64,000 nucleotides of DNA from Mycobacterium sp. OAS707 (GTDB lineage Bacteria; Actinomycetota; Actinomycetes; Mycobacteriales; Mycobacteriaceae). Shown piece after piece: positions 59,736-64,000 of the stretch (positions are counted from its first letter, which is position 1; each line of letters starts with the position of its first letter). The stretch lies in assembly GCF_014873705.1 (NCBI RefSeq), contig NZ_JADBDS010000003.1:1302001-1366000 (forward strand), written 5' to 3'. A program made the position numbers and the translations under genes. Under the pieces are notes generated by a model that had not been told where the DNA came from, made no database searches, and was given only the letters and a program-made list of their open reading frames with translations.

Positions 59736-60257
59736 ATGGCAACCGTCTACTTCACCGCGTCCAGCCTCGACGGCTACATCGTCGACGAAGCCGAGAGCCT
59801 GGATTGGCTGACATCGCGGGCGGTCGACGCCGACGGCCCGTTCGGGTATGAGGCATTCATCAAAACCGTTGGCGCACTGGTGATGGGCTCTGCGACATAC
59901 GAATGGATCCTGAACAATCATCCAGGGCGGTGGATGTACGAGCAGCCGTCCTGGGTGTTGACGCATCGACCGCAGATCGTTTCAGAGGGACATCCGGTGC
60001 AGGTGTTCGACGGTGACGTCGCGCAGTTGCATCCGAAGCTGGTGTCGGCAGCGGCGGGCAAGGACGTCTGGGTGGTCGGCGGCGGGGAGACGGCCGGGCA
60101 GTTCCGCAGCGCGGGCCTGATCGACGAAATGATCGTGACGTATGCGCCGTGTTCGTTGGGTGCAGGCGCACGGCTGTTGCCGATCCGATCCGAATGGGCG
60201 CTCGTCGAATCCGGCGTCAACGGCGACTTCGTCTGCGCCAGGTGGCGCAAGGCTTAA
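59736..60257 (+). CDS. RibD C-terminal/dihydrofolate reductase-like protein
   Basis: A 173-residue protein of the DHFR/RibD-C family: FTASSLDGYIVDE, ALVMGSATYEWI, WVVGGGETAGQFRSAGLIDEMIV and PCSLGAGARLLP, the NADPH-binding and substrate loops of the fold. Such proteins are of unknown specificity in mycobacteria. It starts one base after the AraC-DinB stop, so the two are one operon. Its TAA stop overlaps that of the convergent TetR gene (TTAA). Confidence 0.85.
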   Translation: MATVYFTASSLDGYIVDEAESLDWLTSRAVDADGPFGYEAFIKTVGALVMGSATYEWILNNHPGRWMYEQPSWVLTHRPQIVSEGHPVQVFDGDVAQLHPKLVSAAAGKDVWVVGGGETAGQFRSAGLIDEMIVTYAPCSLGAGARLLPIRSEWALVESGVNGDFVCARWRKA

Positions 60258-60826
60258 CGGTGCTCGGGCACACCGTAGACACGCACGAATTCCCTTGACT
60301 TGATCAGGAATTCGAGCTGCTCGGCGACCTCGCGCAGGGGATCGACGCTGCGCGTCGACCGGCACAGCACTACCGCGCCCTCGAGCGAAGCGATGCACAT
60401 GATGGCCAACGATGCGGCGCAGGGCTCGTCGAAGCCGTCGCTGACGAACGCGCGGGTCAGCGCGTCACGCCAGCGGCTGAAGATGTTGCCTGCGACGGTT
60501 GTCAGTTGAGGTTCGTCGTCGGCTGAGCCGATCGCCGCGGCCACGACGGGGCAGCCTGCGGTGAAATCGCTCTCGGCAAGGAGGTCCCCCCAGAACGTGA
60601 CGAACCGCCGGACCAGGTACACGCCGCCCTTTGCCGCGGCATCGTCGATGACGTCGGAGACAAGGCCGCTGGCGTATTGCAACGCCTCGGTCAGGATCTG
60701 ATTGCGGCCCTCGGGGAAGTGGTAGTACACCGAACCGCGCGGCGCGCCGCTGCGGGCGAGCACCTCGTCGATCGTGACACCAGCGGCTCCGCGTTCGCGC
60801 AGCACCTCAGCGGCGCTGATCAACAT
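60254..60826 (-). CDS. TetR-family repressor
   Basis: A 190-residue regulator from the first canonical ATG. The helix-turn-helix (GVTIDEVLARSGAPRGSVYYHFPEGRNQIL) is followed by a helical ligand domain with Cys in TAGCPVV as in the LmrA/YxaF-type TetR branch. The same frame continues upstream to a CTG at 60877 with GGAGG 6 nt before it and adds a basic, typical TetR N-terminus (STPTKTRTKRGSTRTK), so the true start may be the CTG. A tiny gene precedes it and an inverted repeat near 61050 is its likely operator. Confidence 0.85.
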   Translation of the reverse strand: MLISAAEVLRERGAAGVTIDEVLARSGAPRGSVYYHFPEGRNQILTEALQYASGLVSDVIDDAAAKGGVYLVRRFVTFWGDLLAESDFTAGCPVVAAAIGSADDEPQLTTVAGNIFSRWRDALTRAFVSDGFDEPCAASLAIMCIASLEGAVVLCRSTRSVDPLREVAEQLEFLIKSREFVRVYGVPEHR

Positions 60827-60895
60827 CTTGGTGCGCGTAGAGCCGCGCTTGGTCCTGGTCTTGGTCGGGGTGGACAGAACTAACCTCCGGCGGTG

Positions 60896-61033
60896 TCAGG
60901 CGGCGTGCGGGTCCCGCAGTGGTGCAGACCGCCAGCTGAAGTGGCGCGGGCTGAAGTGGAAGACCGATCGCCGACGCCCATGCATCTCGCGCGTGAACCG
61001 ACGGCCGGCGAAGTTGACCTCAACGATCCACAT
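60896..61033 (-). CDS. Very short gene (45 aa) upstream of the TetR gene
   Basis: An ORF of 45 residues starting MWIVEVNFAGRRFTREM and rich in Arg, His and Phe (ending PLRDPHAA). It has a GGGAGG ribosome site at 61040-61045, exactly 6 nt before the ATG, and stops 18 nt before the candidate CTG start of the TetR gene. No family is recognised. It may be a real small protein or a leader controlling TetR translation. Support is the ribosome site and operon position only. Confidence 0.5.
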   Translation of the reverse strand: MWIVEVNFAGRRFTREMHGRRRSVFHFSPRHFSWRSAPLRDPHAA

Positions 61034-61047
61034 CGGATGCCTCCCTG

Positions 61048-61067
61048 TCTATGGTGCAAAGCATAGA
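61048..61067. promoter_or_regulatory. Inverted repeat, probable TetR operator
   Basis: TCTATG (61048-61053) and CATAGA (61062-61067) form a 6-8-6 palindrome 3 bp upstream of the ribosome site of the short gene. The position and size fit autoregulation by the adjacent TetR protein; binding is inferred. Confidence 0.5.
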
Positions 61068-61269
61068 ACCGGTAACACACGGGTGCAATAAATGTATTCC
61101 CCATCACACCGTGGCACTGGTTAATGCCAGGTGAACGGACTTGCTTAGCCGGTATCACTGATTCGGCGCACTTTCCGGGATTATAGGGAAGACCATAATT
61201 AAGAGTTCCCAGCTCAGCACCACTTTGGAGCCGTAGGCTGGCGGCAAAACCGAGGAAAGCGGGTCCGCC

Positions 61270-61539
61270 ATGGCCGAGCGCTGCTATCTGCGCAGGTCAG
61301 TCCTGGTCGGGGTGTGCGCTGCCACGCTTTTCATCGCCCCCGCGGCAGGTGCCGTACCGCTGGACCAGAACGGGTACAACGGCGCGCCGACTCCGGTCTC
61401 GGGCGGTCCGGTACCGACGATGAACGGTGTGCCGTGCGTCGCAGGACACCTCGGTACCTGCACCGGCTTCGCGCAGAACCAACCGAGGCCAAACCGGCCG
61501 CGCGCGTCGGTCGGCCACAGTCCCACCGTGAGTCCGTAA
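61270..61539 (+). CDS. Small secreted mycobacterial protein
   Basis: An 89-residue protein with a signal peptide (about 1-28, ending APAAGA), then VPLDQNGYNGAPTPVSGGP and a two-cysteine segment (GVPCVAGHLGTCTGFAQN) and a Pro-rich end. A GAGGAAAG ribosome site lies upstream. No enzymatic family is recognised. It lies 15 bp before the FadE5-like gene and may be co-transcribed with it. Confidence 0.7.
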   Translation: MAERCYLRRSVLVGVCAATLFIAPAAGAVPLDQNGYNGAPTPVSGGPVPTMNGVPCVAGHLGTCTGFAQNQPRPNRPRASVGHSPTVSP

Positions 61540-61554
61540 CGAAAGGCGCAAGGC

Positions 61555-63390
61555 ATGGGCCACTACCGGAGCAACGTTCGTGACCTGGAGTTCAACCTGT
61601 TCGAGGTGTTGGACCTGGAGAAGGCGCTCGCCACCGGAGAGTTCGGCGATCTGGACGGCGAGTCGGTGCGGGAGATGCTCGACGAGGCGGCGCGACTGGC
61701 CGAAGGCCCGGTGGCGGAGTCATTCGCCGATGCCGACCGCAACCCGCCGACGTTCGACCCGGCGACACACACGGTGCATCTGCCCGAGTCGTTCAAGAAG
61801 TCGGTGCGGGCCTGGCAGCAGGGTGAGTGGTTCCGGGTCGGCTTGGCCGAGGACGTCGGTGGTGTGGCGGCGCCCGCCATTCTCGAGTGGGCGATCAACG
61901 AATTCGTGCTCGGCGCGCAACCCCCGGTCTTCATGATCCTGTCCGGGCCCAAGTCCTCGGACATCCTGTATGCCGTCGGTAACGAGCAGCAACGGCACTG
62001 GGGGACAGTGGGACTGGAGCGCAACTGGGGCGCGACCATGGTGCTGACCGAACCGGACGCCGGCTCCGACGTCGGCGCGGGCCGCACCAAGGCGATCCAA
62101 CAACCCGACGGCACTTGGCATCTCGACGGCGTCAAGCGGTTCATCACCAACGGCGACTCCGACGACCTGTTCGAGAACATCATCCATCTCGTGCTCGCAC
62201 GGCCCGAAGGGGCCGGGCCGGGCACCAAGGGCCTCAGTCTGTTCGTGGTGCCGAAGTTCCTGTTCGATCCCGAGACTGGCGAACCCGGTGAGCGCAACGG
62301 GGTGTATGTCACCAACCTCGAGCACAAGATGGGGCTGAAGGCCTCGCCGACCTGTGAGCTCACCTTCGGCCAACACGGTCGTCCCGCCGTCGGCTGGCTG
62401 GTCGGTGACAGCCACAACGGCATCGCCCAGATGTTCAAGGTGATCGAGTATGCCCGAATGATGGTTGGCACCAAGGCGATTGCGACGCTGTCCACCGGCT
62501 ATCTGAATGCGCTCGACTATGCGAGGACGCGAATCCAGGGCGCCGACCTCACCCGGATGACCGATAAGTCGGCGCCGCGCGTCACGATCGTGCACCACCC
62601 CGACGTGCGCCGGGCCCTGCTGACGCAGAAGGCGTATGCGGAGGGTCTGCGGGCGCTGTACCTCTTCACCGCTGCCCACCAGGATGTGGTCGTCGCCGAC
62701 ATCGTGTCCGGCGCCGACGCCGAAATGGCCGAGCGTGTCAACGATCTGCTGTTGCCGATCGTCAAGGGTGTCGGTTCCGAGCGGGCGTATCAATGCCTGA
62801 CCGAGTCACTGCAGACATTGGGCGGTTCGGGCTTTCTTCAGGACTATCCGATCGAGCAGTACATCCGCGACGCCAAGATCGATTCGCTTTACGAGGGCAC
62901 CACCGCAATTCAGGCGCAGGACTTCTTCTTCCGCAAGATCGCCCGCGACCAGGGTCGCGCGCTGCAGCACGTGATGGCGCAGATCCAGGAATTTCTCGGC
63001 AGCGACACCGCCCGGCCCGAATTGGCTGATGCGCGAACGCTTCTCGCCACCGCGGTGGCCGACATGCAGGCGATGGCTGCGGCGATGACCGGCTACCTGC
63101 TGTCGTCCCAGGAGAACGCCAGGGAGCTGTATCGCCTTGGCCTGGAGTCGGTCAGGTTCCTGCTCGCGGTCGGCGACCTGTTGATCGGCTGGCTGCTGCT
63201 GCGCCAGGCCGAGATCGCACTCGACGCCCTCGACAGCGACGTCTCCGACCGCGACCGGGCGTTTTATACCGGAAAGGCAGCCGTGGCAAAGTTTTTCGCC
63301 AAAAACGTGTTGCCACGGCTGACCGCCGAACGCAAGATCGTCGAGGCCGTCGACCTCGCCTTGATGGACCTCGGCGAGGACTCCTTTTAG
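61555..63390 (+). CDS. FadE5-like acyl-CoA dehydrogenase
   Basis: A 611-residue enzyme, same length as FadE5 (Rv0244c) and similar throughout: GHYRSNVRDLEFNLFEVL, FAD loop MVLTEPDAGSDVGAGRTKA, QTLGGSGFLQDYPIEQYIRDAKIDSLYEGT with the catalytic-type Glu, and a long C-terminal helical domain of the very-long-chain type. The genomic place differs from fadE5, so it is probably a paralogue. Known FadE5 oxidises a broad range of acyl-CoAs. Confidence 0.88.
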   Translation: MGHYRSNVRDLEFNLFEVLDLEKALATGEFGDLDGESVREMLDEAARLAEGPVAESFADADRNPPTFDPATHTVHLPESFKKSVRAWQQGEWFRVGLAEDVGGVAAPAILEWAINEFVLGAQPPVFMILSGPKSSDILYAVGNEQQRHWGTVGLERNWGATMVLTEPDAGSDVGAGRTKAIQQPDGTWHLDGVKRFITNGDSDDLFENIIHLVLARPEGAGPGTKGLSLFVVPKFLFDPETGEPGERNGVYVTNLEHKMGLKASPTCELTFGQHGRPAVGWLVGDSHNGIAQMFKVIEYARMMVGTKAIATLSTGYLNALDYARTRIQGADLTRMTDKSAPRVTIVHHPDVRRALLTQKAYAEGLRALYLFTAAHQDVVVADIVSGADAEMAERVNDLLLPIVKGVGSERAYQCLTESLQTLGGSGFLQDYPIEQYIRDAKIDSLYEGTTAIQAQDFFFRKIARDQGRALQHVMAQIQEFLGSDTARPELADARTLLATAVADMQAMAAAMTGYLLSSQENARELYRLGLESVRFLLAVGDLLIGWLLLRQAEIALDALDSDVSDRDRAFYTGKAAVAKFFAKNVLPRLTAERKIVEAVDLALMDLGEDSF

Positions 63391-63406
63391 ATCACCTCTG
63401 TGCGCG

Positions 63407-63460
63407 AGCAGACGCAAAAGTCCCCGACACGCCGAGAAATTGGGGCACTTTGCGTCTGCT
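63407..63460. terminator. bidirectional terminator between the FadE5-like and aldehyde dehydrogenase genes
   Basis: A long near-perfect hairpin: AGCAGACGCAAA (63407-63418) pairs fully with 63449-63460, and CCCC with GGGG inside, separated by a small bulge. It contains CAAAAGTCCCCG, the same 12-mer as in the terminator after pckG. Confidence 0.75.
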
Positions 63461-63473
63461 GGCGAGAGGAGTT

Positions 63474-64000
63474 CTAGATCTCCGGGGTGTAACCGAACGG
63501 CAGCAGGATGCTCTTGGCCTCGCAGTACTGCTCGATGCCTTCTGGTCCGTTCTCACGGCCCAGACCCGAGTTCTTGTAACCGCCGAACGGGGCGCCGGGG
63601 TCGAACGCATACATGTTCACCGCGTACGTACCGGTGCGGATCTGCTTGGCGATCTCGACGGCCTTGCCGAAGTCGGTGGTGAACACGCTGCCGGCCAGGC
63701 CGTACACCGAGTCGTTGGCGATGCGGATCGCGTCCTCTTCGGTGTCGAACGGGATGATCGCCAGCACCGGGCCGAAGATCTCCTCCTGCGCGATGGTCAT
63801 CGAATTGTCGACGTCGGCGAACACCGTCGGCTGCACGAACCAGCCGCCGTCCAGACCCTCGGGCCTGCCACCGCCCGTGACGATCCGCGCGCCTTCCTCG
63901 ACGCCCTTGCGGATGTAGCCCTCGACGCGTTCGCGCTGCTTCTCGGAGATCAGCGGGCCGATCATCGACGCCGGATCGTCGGGCAGGCCAACGGGCATCG
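63474..64000 (-). CDS. Aldehyde dehydrogenase family protein, C-terminal part (Rv0223c-like)
   Basis: Only the last 174 residues or so lie in the window; the gene continues beyond 64000. Family motifs: GPLISEKQRERV, the EEIFGPVLAIIPFDTEEDAI region with the conserved Glu/Phe of the NAD site, and GAPFGGYKNSGLGRENG. The catalytic Cys is outside. Order after echA1 matches Rv0223c. It would oxidise aldehydes to acids with NAD(P). Convergent with the FadE5-like gene. Confidence 0.9.
   Translation of the reverse strand, partial: MPVGLPDDPASMIGPLISEKQRERVEGYIRKGVEEGARIVTGGGRPEGLDGGWFVQPTVFADVDNSMTIAQEEIFGPVLAIIPFDTEEDAIRIANDSVYGLAGSVFTTDFGKAVEIAKQIRTGTYAVNMYAFDPGAPFGGYKNSGLGRENGPEGIEQYCEAKSILLPFGYTPEI

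Noticed and set aside
60880..61158. 92-aa minus-strand frame over the TetR promoter
   Set aside because: It overlaps the better-supported 45-aa ORF in another frame, has no ribosome site and a composition unlike a protein.

Overview
The window comes from a mycobacterium, most likely a rapid grower (Mycolicibacterium-like). The evidence is high GC, two MmpL exporters, mycobacterial haemophore-like proteins, Zmp1, GTP-dependent PckG, a wax-ester/diacylglycerol acyltransferase and a large set of FadE/FadD genes. Gene order follows the M. tuberculosis segment Rv0190-Rv0223c (ricR, ldt, zmp1, Rv0199-Rv0200, Rv0201c, mmpL11, Rv0203, Rv0204c, Rv0205, mmpL3, Rv0207c, trmB, Rv0209-Rv0210, pckG, fadD4, fadE3, Rv0216, lipW, lipC, Rv0221, echA1, Rv0223c), with insertions. 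Synteny statements rest on memory of that gene order, not on a database search.

Layout. 1-2.8 kb: a DUF305 protein with the copper regulator RicR, a thiamine-binding/PPOX pair and an L,D-transpeptidase. 2.8-8 kb: Zmp1, a secreted glycine-rich PGRS protein that lacks a PE domain, and two Mce-associated membrane proteins. 8-21 kb: the cell-envelope and haem block (mmpL11, two haemophore-like proteins, a PrrAB-like two-component system, two membrane proteins and mmpL3). 21-27 kb: a NYN-domain protein, trmB, a pair of dynamin-like GTPase-type proteins and pckG. 27-33 kb: an accessory stretch with two small secreted paralogues and two tandem cyclase-ATPase regulators. 33-42 kb: acyl-CoA genes (fadD4, enoyl-CoA hydratase, fadE3, a MaoC-like protein), a CoA-transferase with unusual domain order, an amidohydrolase and a LipW-like esterase. 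42-54 kb: a LuxR-type ATPase regulator, a fused FadE, LipC, WS/DGAT, and a lipO-fadD12-acyltransferase operon that in M. tuberculosis lies elsewhere (Rv1426c-Rv1428c). 54-64 kb: echA1, small proteins, NAT, a two-subunit FadE, regulators, a very short gene next to a TetR gene, a FadE5-like dehydrogenase and the end of an aldehyde dehydrogenase.

How the genes work together. The first third deals mainly with the envelope, copper and haem. The last half is lipid catabolism and storage. The regulatory DNA includes two copies of an inverted repeat (TTGAC-N4-GTCAA) before two lipid genes, a match to the KstR cholesterol-regulon box before echA1, and a likely TetR operator near 61.05 kb. Several genes have a TANNNT -10 element 5-7 nt upstream of the start codon, which suggests leaderless transcripts. 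I saw no tRNA, rRNA, CRISPR array, insertion sequence or prophage.
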